NCBI RefSeq assembly: GCF_015690355.1
Contig: NZ_JADPRT010000017.1
Coordinates: 62,001-126,000 of the forward strand
DNA length: 64,000 nt
Reading direction: 5' to 3'
Origin: Streptacidiphilus fuscans
Lineage (GTDB): Bacteria > Actinomycetota > Actinomycetes > Streptomycetales > Streptomycetaceae
Shown here: positions 44,056-54,058 of the stretch, piece after piece
How positions within the stretch are numbered: the stretch's first letter is position 1
How the letters are laid out: every line of letters starts with the position of its first letter
Position numbers and translations under genes: made by a program
The notes under the pieces: generated by a model
Seen by the model: only the letters and a program-made list of their open reading frames with translations
Told to the model about the DNA's origin: nothing
Databases searched by the model: none

Positions 44056-45797
44056 CTGAACCCCGCGTACACCATCCCCGCGATCGCGCTCGTGGTCGTC
44101 GCCACGGTGCTGATCGGCACGTTCGGCGTGCGGGTCGCCCGGACGACCTCGGAGTTCTACGTGGCCTCCCGCTCGGTCCGGCCGGCCCTCAACGCCGCCG
44201 CGATCAGCGGCGAGTACCTGTCCGCGGCCTCGTTCCTCGGGATCGCCGGGCTGCTGCTCGTCTACGGCACGGACATGCTCTGGTACCCGTTCGGCTTCAC
44301 CGCCGGATACCTGGTCCTGCTGCTGGTCGCGGCGCCGCTGCGGCGCTCCGGCGCGTACACGCTGCCGGACTTCGCCGAGGCACGGCTGGGCTCTGTGGCC
44401 GTGCGGCGCATCGCCGCCGCGTTCGTGGTGGTCGTCGGCTGGCTCTACCTGATCCCGCAACTCCAGGGCGCGGGCCTGACGCTGGGCGTGCTGACGGGAG
44501 CGCCGCACTGGCTCGGCGGGCTGCTGGTCGGCGTCGTGGTGTTCGTGATCGTGGCCTCGGGCGGGATGCGCAGCATCACCTTCGTCCAGATCTTCCAGTT
44601 CTGGCTGAAGTTCACCGCGCTGCTGGTGCCGCTGGTCTTCCTGCTGCTCGCCTGGCAGTCGCACGGCAGCGGCACGCTGGGCCTGGACCGGCCGCTGCAG
44701 TTCCCCAGTGCCACGCGGGTGTCCTTCGGGGGAGCCGAAGACCTGACGCTCACCGCACCGGTCCGGGTCACCGCGACCGGTGTCGTCGACGGCCGCCACT
44801 ACGCCGACCAGGCCGCCGAGCTGACGCCCGGGCGGCACCATCTCGACGCGGCCACCACGCTGACCTTCCCCGCCGGGGCCGCCGTCCCCGTCAGCGAGTC
44901 GGTCGCCAACGGCGGGGTGTCCAGCTCGCTCGCGAGCGGGCCTCGACCGCATCCGCTCTACAGCACCTACAGCCTGATCATCGCCACGCTGCTCGGCACC
45001 GTGGGACTGCCGCACGTGGTGGTCCGCTTCTACACCAGCCCGAACGGGGTGGCCGCGCGCCGCACCACCGTCGCCGTCCTCGGCCTGATCGGCGCGTTCT
45101 ACCTGATGCCGCCGCTCTACGGCGCGCTCGCGCGCGCCTACCTACCGGGCCTGACCCTGACCGGCGACGCGGACGCGGCCGTGCTGGAGCTCCCGGTCCG
45201 CGCGATCGGCGGCGTCCCCGGCCAGTTGCTCGCCGCGCTGCTCGCCGCCGGGGCCTTCGCCGCGTTCCTGGCGACGGCCTCGGGGCTGACGATGGCGGTC
45301 ACGGGCGTGCTCACCCAGCATCTGCCGAAACGGAAGCGTGAGGCCAACTGGTGGGTGCGGCGCTTCCGTTGGGCCGCCGCCCTGGCCATGGCGGTACCGG
45401 CCGCGTGCCAGGCGCTGGTGGGCGACCTGCCGGTAGCGGACTCCGTCGGCCTGGCCTTCGCGCTGGCCGCCGCCGCGTTCAGCCCGCTGCTGCTGCTCGG
45501 CATCTGGTGGCCGCGGCTCACCGCGCCCGGCGCGATCGCCGGCATGCTGGTCGGCGGCGGCGCGGCGCTGGTGGCGATCGCGCTGACCATCACCGGCGTC
45601 ACCGGCTCCGGCTGGCTGTACGCCCTGTTGTCCTCGCCCGCCGTCTGGACGGTGGCGTTGGGCCTGTTCACCACGGTCACGGTCTCGTTGGCCACCCGGC
45701 ACCGGATCCCGCCCGGCACCGGGGCCTTCATGACCCGACTGCACACCCCCGAGGGGCTCTCCGCGCACTCCAGCCCCGCCGTTCCCGGAGCACGCCG

Positions 45798-45801
<4 letters not shown>
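44056..45801 (+). CDS. Sodium:solute symporter (SSS family, acetate/pyruvate type)
   Basis: About 581 residues, ~13 membrane helices. TTSEFYVASRSVRPALNAAA and ISGEYLSAASFLGIAGLLLV near the start are the ActP/SSS signature, followed by YPFGFTAGYLVLLLVAAPLR. The best start is an unusual CTG at 44056: GGGAGA lies 5 bases before it, and the encoded NPAYTIPAIALVVVA fits family N-termini. A GTG at 44092 is the conventional choice but would cut the first helix. A periplasmic loop of about 80 residues (~210-290) is larger than usual. It overlaps the kinase gene by 4 bases. Confidence 0.88.
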
Positions 45802-47021
<1,220 letters not shown>

Positions 47022-47070
47022 CGACGGGCGCAGCGGACGCGAGCTCTCCGTGCGTTCACGGACAGGCAGC

Positions 47071-48528
47071 TCACGGACAGGCATGCGACTGCTGGGCCGC
47101 CTCCTGCACCACGCCGCCGTTGCCCAGCAGCGTCGGGTCCAGGCTGGGCCCGGTCGGCAGAAAGCCGAGCACCCCGTCGGGGACGGCGGCCGGGACCACC
47201 GCGCCGTAACCGAGCGTCTTCGCCACGTCGGCGGACGGGAGCGGGTACTTCACCCCGGTGTCGGTCACCAGGTACTCCGTGGCGCCGCTGCCGCCGCCCG
47301 CCACCGCCCGCACCAGCGCGCCGCCGCCGGCGGGCACCGAGATCGCGTCGGCGGCCGTGCACGACGCCGCGACTCCCGGCATCGGGACCGGCGGCGTTCC
47401 GGCCACGGACTGCGCGTCCGCGATGTCGATCGTGGTCACCGGACTCGCCGCGCCGGGCGCCACGTCCGCGCAGACGGCCTGGCTCTGGTCGGCCGTCACC
47501 AGCGTCGGCGGCGTGGCGGGCAGTCCGGCGGCGGGCAGTCCGGCGGCGGACTGAGCGCCTGCGGCCAGATGCACGGCCAGGTCCTCGGGGCCGAGCGGCA
47601 GCAGGGTGACCGCGCCGCCGTGGTAGGCCTGCTGCTGGGTGTGCGGGTCGCCGCGCAGCAGGTCCAGCTGGGTCGTCGTGAGCGGCACCAGACCGGCCGT
47701 GGTGAGCAGGTACTGCCCGCCGCTCGGACCGGAGAAGAGCTGGCCGATCCGGGTCCGGGCCCCGGCCAGCACCGGACCGGCGCTGCCGCGATCCGCCACA
47801 GCGGGCGGCCCCAACTCAGGCCCTGCGGGCAGGGCGTCGAGGAAGTCGGCGGCCACCGGGGTCGGCGCGGTCTGCGCGTAGCCGAGGGCCTGCAGCGCGC
47901 TGTCGGCGGTGTCCACAGTGAGCCGCTGGCCGTCCCAGAGCAGCGAGACCGTGCCGTCCGGAGTGACGACGAGCGTCCCCTGACCGGCGGTCAGCGGCAT
48001 CCCCGCCTGGCCGCGGCCCACGGACAGCACCGTCTGCGGCACCGTCGCCGTGGACGTGCCTGGCTTCTGCACCCCGCAGACCGACCAGGCGCCGGAGACC
48101 AGCCCCGTCGCGGCGGGCAGGCCGTCGGGGGCTCCGACGATGCCGACGGGCGCGCCCATCGGCAGGTTCTGGAGGGAGGCCAGGCTCATCTGCTGAACCG
48201 CCATCTGGTCCCCCTCCAGCAGTTTGGCGCTGGCCTCGTTGAGGACGGGATGCAGCGCGCCGCCCGTGCTGAGATAGCGAGCGCCCGTCTCGTTCACGAC
48301 GACGAGCGTGCCGACCTTGGGCAGCGCGGTGGCGGCGGCCGGGGAGATCAGGCCGAAGACTCCCAGGCCCGCCGCAACGGCCATGCCCAGCGCCACACCC
48401 ACCGAGGTCCCCCGGGTGGTACGGACGTGCGGGGCGTCCGGCGCGTCCGGCTCTCCCCGCTGCATGCCCGAGGCGAGCCTGCTCATCACGAACAGGTGCG
48501 CCTGGACCTGATCGCGTCTGGACTGCAT
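47071..48528 (-). CDS. eccB: Type VII secretion membrane protein EccB
   Basis: 485 residues, ATG with a perfect GAGGAGGAAAG site. The short cytosolic N-terminus MQSRRDQVQAHLFVMSRLAS is the EccB signature. One membrane helix at about 43-63 is followed by a large extracellular R1-R4 repeat domain (PKVGTLVVVNETGARYLSTG; QYLLTTAGLVPLTTTQLDLL). Cysteines in the ectodomain could form disulphides. EccB is the external stabiliser of the ESX membrane complex. It is downstream of the second EccD gene in the same direction, 59 bases apart. Confidence 0.95.
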   Translation of the reverse strand: MQSRRDQVQAHLFVMSRLASGMQRGEPDAPDAPHVRTTRGTSVGVALGMAVAAGLGVFGLISPAAATALPKVGTLVVVNETGARYLSTGGALHPVLNEASAKLLEGDQMAVQQMSLASLQNLPMGAPVGIVGAPDGLPAATGLVSGAWSVCGVQKPGTSTATVPQTVLSVGRGQAGMPLTAGQGTLVVTPDGTVSLLWDGQRLTVDTADSALQALGYAQTAPTPVAADFLDALPAGPELGPPAVADRGSAGPVLAGARTRIGQLFSGPSGGQYLLTTAGLVPLTTTQLDLLRGDPHTQQQAYHGGAVTLLPLGPEDLAVHLAAGAQSAAGLPAAGLPATPPTLVTADQSQAVCADVAPGAASPVTTIDIADAQSVAGTPPVPMPGVAASCTAADAISVPAGGGALVRAVAGGGSGATEYLVTDTGVKYPLPSADVAKTLGYGAVVPAAVPDGVLGFLPTGPSLDPTLLGNGGVVQEAAQQSHACP

Positions 48529-48586
48529 CTTTCCTCCTCAGACCTAGCTCTCTGACCTGCCCTGACTCACCGACACGGCTGCGCGC

Positions 48587-49990
48587 TCAGCCGCCCAGGC
48601 CCCTGGCCTTGCCGAAGAGGCCGATGCCCCACAGGGCCAGCGGCACCAGACTCACCGCCGACAGCGTGTGCAGCAGGTCCGCGGCCCGGCCCCAGTAGGG
48701 CAGCAGCCGCTTCCCTGGCACCGTCCAGGCGACCACCAGCAGACCCGCCGCGAGCGGAACCAGCACCGCCAGCTCGCCGACGCGCTCCGCCGGCGACCCC
48801 CGCAGCGCGGATCCGACCGCGAGCAGGGCCAGCCCGTACAGACCCGGCAGCAGTACGCAGAGCCGCTGCCGGCTGCTGCCCTTCACCCGCGCGTCCAGCA
48901 GCAGCAACACGCTCAGCGTGGCGGTGTACGCGTGCGCGCCGGTGCTCGGCGCGGTGGCCGCCAGCGAGAGGCAGGCGACAAGGGCGGCAGCGCCCACGAG
49001 TTGGAAGGAGAGCAGGTAACCGTCCGCCACCAGCGCGCGGTTGAGTACACCTTCGGCCTCGAACGGCTCGATGTCCTCCTGGAGCTCCTCCGCGTTGCGC
49101 GGCAGCGCCGGAAGCCGCAGACCCGACAGCCGGAAGGAGAACGACGGCATGACAGCCCCGAGGAGCACCACGACCACGCCGACGACCAGCGCCGTGTCCG
49201 GCACCGCGAGTCCGGCCAGCGCCAGGGCCCCGGCGACCACGCCGAGCAGGGCGAGCACGACCGTCCCCAGGAAGATCGGCGCCGAGCCGCCGACCGCGGC
49301 CAGCGCCAGCACCGCCGCCCCGGCCGCGGCGGAACCCGCCGCCAGCAGCCGCGAACCGGTCAGCGCCAGCCCCGAGGCCCCGACGGGCAGCAGCAGACCG
49401 GCCATGGCGAGGTAGGGCACGGCCAGCATGCCGAGCGCGGTACCGGCCAGGGCGTCCCCGACGCTCCGCGCCGCCGCCAACGCCGCGCCCAGCAGGAGCA
49501 GCGCGGTCAGCGCCGCCGCCGACGCGCGCAGCGCGTGCGGTCCCGGCAGCGTCAGCAGGGCGAGCCCACCGGCGAGCGCCAACACGCAGAAGCCGAGCGC
49601 GGCGTGATGCGTCAACAGCGGACGCCAGCGGGCGCGTCCCCCGCGCGCCGAGGCCTCGGACTGCTCGGCCTCGGTGTCGAAGCGGACCTGCGGCAGCGCC
49701 TCATGACTCCGCCGCAGGTGGAGCTCGTCGCCGTCGTGCAGCTCCAGCACCGCCAGCGTCCGGTCAGGGCTCAGCGGTTCGCCGCCGAGGCGCTGGAGGA
49801 TCCACTCGTCCGGCTCGCCCGCGCCCTTCTCCAGCGTCGGTCCGGGAGTCGCGTAACCGGGCGCCGCGTAGCCGAGCACGGTCGGCAGCACGTCGGCGAG
49901 CTGGACGTCCGTCGGGACCGCGAGCTCGAAACTCCCCTCGGACGTCCGGAACCGAAGGCGGCACAGTCCGGCCACCACACTGCTGCTCAC
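48587..49990 (-). CDS. eccD: Second EccD-family protein
   Basis: 467 residues with the same layout as the first EccD: YukD domain (CRLRFRTSEGSFELAVPTDV; LELHDGDELHLRR), a linker with LTHHAALGFCVLALAGGLAL and about 11 membrane helices. The two EccDs share clear motifs (RTPE/RTSE...SFEL, LTHH, GDALAG/GDAVAG) but differ throughout. ESX pores contain two EccD copies per protomer, so the two genes could form heterodimers, or one could serve a different complex. It is upstream of EccB and downstream of the 182-residue gene, all on the minus strand. Confidence 0.9.
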   Translation of the reverse strand: MSSSVVAGLCRLRFRTSEGSFELAVPTDVQLADVLPTVLGYAAPGYATPGPTLEKGAGEPDEWILQRLGGEPLSPDRTLAVLELHDGDELHLRRSHEALPQVRFDTEAEQSEASARGGRARWRPLLTHHAALGFCVLALAGGLALLTLPGPHALRASAAALTALLLLGAALAAARSVGDALAGTALGMLAVPYLAMAGLLLPVGASGLALTGSRLLAAGSAAAGAAVLALAAVGGSAPIFLGTVVLALLGVVAGALALAGLAVPDTALVVGVVVVLLGAVMPSFSFRLSGLRLPALPRNAEELQEDIEPFEAEGVLNRALVADGYLLSFQLVGAAALVACLSLAATAPSTGAHAYTATLSVLLLLDARVKGSSRQRLCVLLPGLYGLALLAVGSALRGSPAERVGELAVLVPLAAGLLVVAWTVPGKRLLPYWGRAADLLHTLSAVSLVPLALWGIGLFGKARGLGG

Positions 49991-50066
49991 GGTCTCCCTC
50001 TCCTCTTCCTCTGGCTTCGCTCGGGCCCCGTCAGTGGCCCCGTCAGCGGCTCTGTCAGTGGCTCCG

Positions 50067-50615
50067 TCAGAAGCCGCTGCTGGTCAGCGTCGTTCCGCCG
50101 GACGTCGTGGTGCTGCCCGACGTCGTGGTCCGTACCGGCGCGGGCGCGGGCGCCGGCGCGTCCGGGCCGGACGCCGTGGTGCTGACCCGGCCGGGACCGC
50201 CGGCCGTACGGCCGAGGCCACCGGCCGTCGTCCGCACGGTGGGCCGGTCCTCCAGGACCTCGGTCGGCCGGGCGGCGGGGATGTCTCGTTCGAGCCGCTC
50301 CAGGCGCAGCACCAGGGTCCGGTCACGCCGGTCCCCGGGACGGTCCCGGTCCTTGCTGCGCACCAGCTGGCTGGTCACGCCGCCGCTCTCCTGCCAACGG
50401 GACTGCACGGCACGGATGTTGGGGTGCCACTCGCCGTCGATCCGGTGCTCGACGGCCAGGTCCCAGCTGTCCTCGTCGACAATCTGGCTCTCCCCCGCCG
50501 TTCCGGGAACGACGATGGTGCGGCGGCTGCCCCGGACGGTCACGACGGCCCGTTGCGGCCGGTCGCCCTCGACCGCGGTCACCGTGATCCGACAGCGTCC
50601 CTGGTACCAAGCCAT
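50067..50615 (-). CDS. 182-residue beta-rich type VII-locus protein
   Basis: ATG at 50615 with GAAGGAG upstream. The N-terminal ~115 residues are beta-rich (MAWYQGRCRITVTAVEGDRP, AVVTVRGSRRTIVVPGTAGE, SWDLAVEHRIDGEWHPNIRA). The C-terminal ~65 residues are a Thr/Ser/Gly/Pro-rich tail ending GGTTLTSSGF. No signal peptide. It lies between the mycosin-like gene and the second EccD gene. Family not recognised; the tail looks like a disordered linker or interaction segment. Confidence 0.7.
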   Translation of the reverse strand: MAWYQGRCRITVTAVEGDRPQRAVVTVRGSRRTIVVPGTAGESQIVDEDSWDLAVEHRIDGEWHPNIRAVQSRWQESGGVTSQLVRSKDRDRPGDRRDRTLVLRLERLERDIPAARPTEVLEDRPTVRTTAGGLGRTAGGPGRVSTTASGPDAPAPAPAPVRTTTSGSTTTSGGTTLTSSGF

Positions 50616-50701
50616 GATCAACTCCTTCGCGGCATACGACCGTCACCGGATCCGGTTCCGGACGCCCTGATGGATGGAACGGCCCGCGACGCGGTCCGGG
50701 T

Positions 50702-52015
50702 TCAGACCTCGCGCGCGGAAGCGGAGGCAGCGGCGCCCGGCGGCACCGGCCCCGTCCGCCAGCCGCGCCTGCGGGCCCTCGGCAGTGCCAGTCCGAGCGC
50801 GCCCGCCACCAGGACGACCACCAGCGCGCCCGCCCCGACCGTCAACGCCGAGTCCTCGGCACGGGAGTTGTCGACGACGACCGGCCGCGTCATAGCGTCG
50901 GCCTGGGTACGACGAGGGCCTGCCGACGCCGTCACTCCAGCCTCGCCGGGCAGCACGTCGGTGACCGCCGCCACGGGGTCGACCGTCCCGTAGCCGACCT
51001 GGGGATCCGGCAGTGCGGTGCCCGGGTGGTACGCGGTGGACTCCAGGCGGGAGCGCAGCTGAGCCACCGTCAGTTTCGGCTGCGCGCCCAGCACCAGCGC
51101 CGCCGTTCCGGCCACCAGAGCGGCGGCGTAGCTCGGGCCGGTGGCCGTGAAGTACCCGGCCCCGCCCGGGCCGAGGCTCATCACCTGGTCGCCCGGAGCG
51201 GCCAGGTCGACCCGCTGCACGGGCGTGCTGCCCTGCGGCGTGCTCCCGCTCGGCGCGAGGTCCGCGACCGAGAGCACGCCCGGGTAGGCGGCCGGATACA
51301 CCGGACTCTGGTTGCTCGCCTGCCCGCCGCCGTCGAAGGCGTCGGGCGCCACGATCAACGCGCCCTTGCTGGTGGCGTAGGCAACTGCGGCGGCCAGCGC
51401 GGACGTTCCGGCCTGCACCGGCACCGCGACGTCGACGACACGCGCGCCGCCGTCCACGGCCGTGCGGATCCCGGTGGCGAGCACGTCCCCGATGGTGATG
51501 CCCGTCTGGTCGGTGACGCCGACCGCGAGCACCTTCGCCGCCGGGGCGATCCCCGCGAACCCGGTGCCGGACCGGCGGGCCGCGGCGATCAGGTCCGCCA
51601 CGAAGGTGCCCTGGCCGATGCAGTCCTGCCCGGAGGTGGTGCTGCCCCAGGCGCGCGCGCCCAGCGCCAGCCGCCCGCCGAGCACCCCGGCCGTGTCCTC
51701 CACCCCGGAGCCGACCACCGCGACGGTGACACCCGCGCCCTCGGTCAACGGCCAGACCAGGTCGGGCCGGAGATAGGCCTGCGCCCACGGGACGCGGTCG
51801 CTGACCGCGGTGGACGGCTTGCGGCAGCCGTCCTGCTGGATGTTGCTGTCGGTCTGCGCGAGTCCGGGCAGGCTGGTCGGATCCGCGGACGACGCCGAGG
51901 ACGCGGACGACGGCGCGGAGGCGTCGGCTGCCGCCGTTGCGGCCGGAGCGAACAGGAGCACACCGCCCAGCGCCAGTGCCGTCAGCCGCGACCGGCCGTT
52001 CACCAGGCCGTTCAC
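50702..52015 (-). CDS. Mycosin-like protein lacking catalytic Asp and His (pseudo-protease)
   Basis: 437 residues from the GTG at 52015, whose TGA-containing overlap couples it to the preceding gene. A signal peptide (LTALALGGVLLFAPAATAAA), a subtilisin-like domain and a C-terminal membrane helix (ALTVGAGALVVVLVAGALGL) make the standard MycP layout. However, the position of the catalytic Asp is Gly102 (VAVVGSGVED), the GHGT His is Gln135 (CIGQGTFVA) and only Ser295 is kept (GPSYAAALVAG). The oxyanion Asn also appears changed (APDA). It is therefore predicted to lack protease activity. Mycosins also stabilise the ESX complex, a role that does not need catalysis. Confidence 0.88.
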   Translation of the reverse strand: MNGLVNGRSRLTALALGGVLLFAPAATAAADASAPSSASSASSADPTSLPGLAQTDSNIQQDGCRKPSTAVSDRVPWAQAYLRPDLVWPLTEGAGVTVAVVGSGVEDTAGVLGGRLALGARAWGSTTSGQDCIGQGTFVADLIAAARRSGTGFAGIAPAAKVLAVGVTDQTGITIGDVLATGIRTAVDGGARVVDVAVPVQAGTSALAAAVAYATSKGALIVAPDAFDGGGQASNQSPVYPAAYPGVLSVADLAPSGSTPQGSTPVQRVDLAAPGDQVMSLGPGGAGYFTATGPSYAAALVAGTAALVLGAQPKLTVAQLRSRLESTAYHPGTALPDPQVGYGTVDPVAAVTDVLPGEAGVTASAGPRRTQADAMTRPVVVDNSRAEDSALTVGAGALVVVLVAGALGLALPRARRRGWRTGPVPPGAAASASAREV

Positions 52016-53358
52016 GAGGCCGTGCACGCGGCCATCACCGCGTCCGCGGCGTGGTGGGCGTAGGTGACGGTGTTGCCGCTCCAGTCCTGGCCGCGGGTGT
52101 GCAGCATCACGGCGATCTGACCGTTGCTCACCGGGAAGCTCCCGGCGTTCACCCACTGGCCTCGCTGGTCGATCTGAGTGATCGAGAAGGAGCCGATCGT
52201 GCCCGACCCCGCCGCGAACTGGTTCTGGACCGTGTAGTAGGTCGGGTCGCCGCCCACCTGCTCGATGTTGCCGCTGGCGGGGATGTAGACCGAGATCTGG
52301 CAGTTGCCCCGGGTCACCGCCCCGGTGGAGAAGGTCCACACCGCGGAGTTGCCGTCGTCGGCGCTCGCGTTGCCGGACATCGGGACGGCGGTGAAGGTGC
52401 CGTTGCAGCCGTTTCCGGACAGGCCACCCGAGTAGTTCTTCCAACCGGTGGTGCCCTGGTTGAACCAGCCGTTCGTGGTGAAGCCGGTTCCGCCGCCCGA
52501 ACACCCGGGGCCCGCGACGGAGTTGTAGGTCGCCGGCTGCGGGTGCGAGCCGCCCCCGCCACTTCCACCGGAACCACCCGAGCCGCCGGAGCCACCCGAG
52601 CCACCGGATCCGCCCGATCCGTTCCCCGCACCGGAGGTGTGCCCGGAGCCGCCGCCCTGCGGCGCGGACTGCGACCCGCCGCCGGACGTGGAACCGCCCC
52701 CGTGGGACGGCGCCGACCCGCCGCCGGAGTGGCCGGGCGTGTGCGGCGCGCTGCTCGACCCGCTGCCAAACGGCGCGCCTCCGACGGGAGCGGCCGAACT
52801 GCCGCCGCCCGGGACGAACCCGGTGCCTCCGTTCGGCTGCGTGAAGCCCGCGGGCGGCTGGTGCGGCGGCGTGCTCGGACCGCCGGCCTGCGGACTGCCG
52901 ACGTGCATCAGCAGCAGCGGAAGCGTGACCAGCACGACTCCGGCCGTGGCCGCCGCGGCGATCAACGGCTTGGAGAGCCGCCCGGACTTCCCGACGGAGG
53001 CCACCCGCGTCCCCGCGACGGCCTCCAACTCCGTGGGCGCCTGGGCCAGTTCGACCCCCTCCGCCGCCTCGGCCGCCTGGGCACCGACGGCGGCTTCGGA
53101 CTCGGCCTCGGCGGGGAGGTCCGGCACCTGACCCTGCGTCAGAATGGACAGGCCCGACGCCTCACCCGACTCGGACTCGGACTCGCCCTCGGGCTCCGTC
53201 TCGGCCACGGCCTCGGTTACCGCCTCGGCCTCGGGAAGAGCCGGAGCGGCGGGCTGCTCCTCCGGCTCCGCCATCTCCCAGGCCACCGTCGGCAACTGGT
53301 AGGCACTTCCGGCCTCCCCCGCCGACCCGTTCGCGCTACCGTGCCGCTGCGTCTCCAC
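52012..53358 (-). CDS. Membrane-anchored protein with Gly/Ser linker and golvesin-like ectodomain
   Basis: 448 residues. A cytosolic acidic N-terminus (~125 residues, Glu/Ala-rich) and one membrane helix (LIAAAATAGVVLVTLPLLLM) are followed by a Gly/Ser/Pro linker with 9-bp repeats encoding GGS units. The C-terminal ~150 residues are beta-rich: CQISVYIPASGNIEQVGGDP, YYTVQN and SITQIDQRGQWVNAGSFPV. The last motif set resembles the golvesin C-terminal/xanthan-lyase-like binding domain. Two cysteines in that domain could pair. It probably projects the domain into the cell wall. It overlaps the mycosin-like gene by 4 bases. Confidence 0.75.
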   Translation of the reverse strand: METQRHGSANGSAGEAGSAYQLPTVAWEMAEPEEQPAAPALPEAEAVTEAVAETEPEGESESESGEASGLSILTQGQVPDLPAEAESEAAVGAQAAEAAEGVELAQAPTELEAVAGTRVASVGKSGRLSKPLIAAAATAGVVLVTLPLLLMHVGSPQAGGPSTPPHQPPAGFTQPNGGTGFVPGGGSSAAPVGGAPFGSGSSSAPHTPGHSGGGSAPSHGGGSTSGGGSQSAPQGGGSGHTSGAGNGSGGSGGSGGSGGSGGSGGSGGGGSHPQPATYNSVAGPGCSGGGTGFTTNGWFNQGTTGWKNYSGGLSGNGCNGTFTAVPMSGNASADDGNSAVWTFSTGAVTRGNCQISVYIPASGNIEQVGGDPTYYTVQNQFAAGSGTIGSFSITQIDQRGQWVNAGSFPVSNGQIAVMLHTRGQDWSGNTVTYAHHAADAVMAACTAS

Positions 53359-53524
53359 GTCTGGCTCCCGTGTTCACTCGTGCGCTGCGCGCGTGCGCGC
53401 CGCTTCGACTGGCTGTTCCCGACACCCCACTCGACGGGCGGGAACAGCAACGGGGTTCAACGAGGTTCAGCTTTGTTCAGCCCTCCATGCCTGTCCGGTC
53501 GCGCTCCGCTTCGGCTCCGCTGCG

Positions 53525-53926
53525 CTACGCCTCAGCTCGCCGCTCGGCCAGCGCCAGAATGAGTTCTTGCACGCCGTCCTCGCCGAAGCGCTCGATCAGC
53601 AGTGCCACCCACCGCACCACCTCGCGCCGCTCGCCCTCGGACCAGCGGTGGGCGGACGGATGCTCGTCGACGACCAGCGCCTCCGCGACGGCCGTCAGGC
53701 CCTCGTCCGGCACGGGACGCACCGAGCCGCTGAGCCCGCGCTGCGCCAGCCTCCGGGCCTCGCGGACCACCGTCCGGGCGTCCGCCTCGGGCACGGGCAG
53801 CGCGGCGGCCGGGTCCGGATCGTGATCCGCTGCACCGTCCGCGAGCAGGGCGGCGACGAAGGCCCGGGTCTCCCGGGTCTCCGGCGTCTCGGGTACCTCC
53901 GGGCCGACATCCACGCCGTCCAGCAT
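53525..53926 (-). CDS. 133-residue hypothetical protein, paralogue of 63237-63683
   Basis: Starts MLDGVDVGPEVPETPETRET with GGGGA upstream. The C-terminal ~60 residues contain ALVVDEHPSAHRWSEGERRE, then VALLIERFGEDGVQELILAL, which is closely repeated in the 148-residue protein at the right end. Helical, no signal or membrane helix. The family is not recognised; the pair bracketing 53.5-63.7 kb hints at a shared role in the locus. Confidence 0.65.
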   Translation of the reverse strand: MLDGVDVGPEVPETPETRETRAFVAALLADGAADHDPDPAAALPVPEADARTVVREARRLAQRGLSGSVRPVPDEGLTAVAEALVVDEHPSAHRWSEGERREVVRWVALLIERFGEDGVQELILALAERRAEA

Positions 53927-54058
53927 GCCATCCCCTGCGCCCGCCGGTCCCGGAACAGTCGTCGGAGTGCTGAACCCGCCGCAACCGGCCCACGTGTTCC
54001 AGTCGGGCACCCTTTTGCACTCTTGCTTTGCACGCATGCCTCGTGCCGGGAGGATTCG

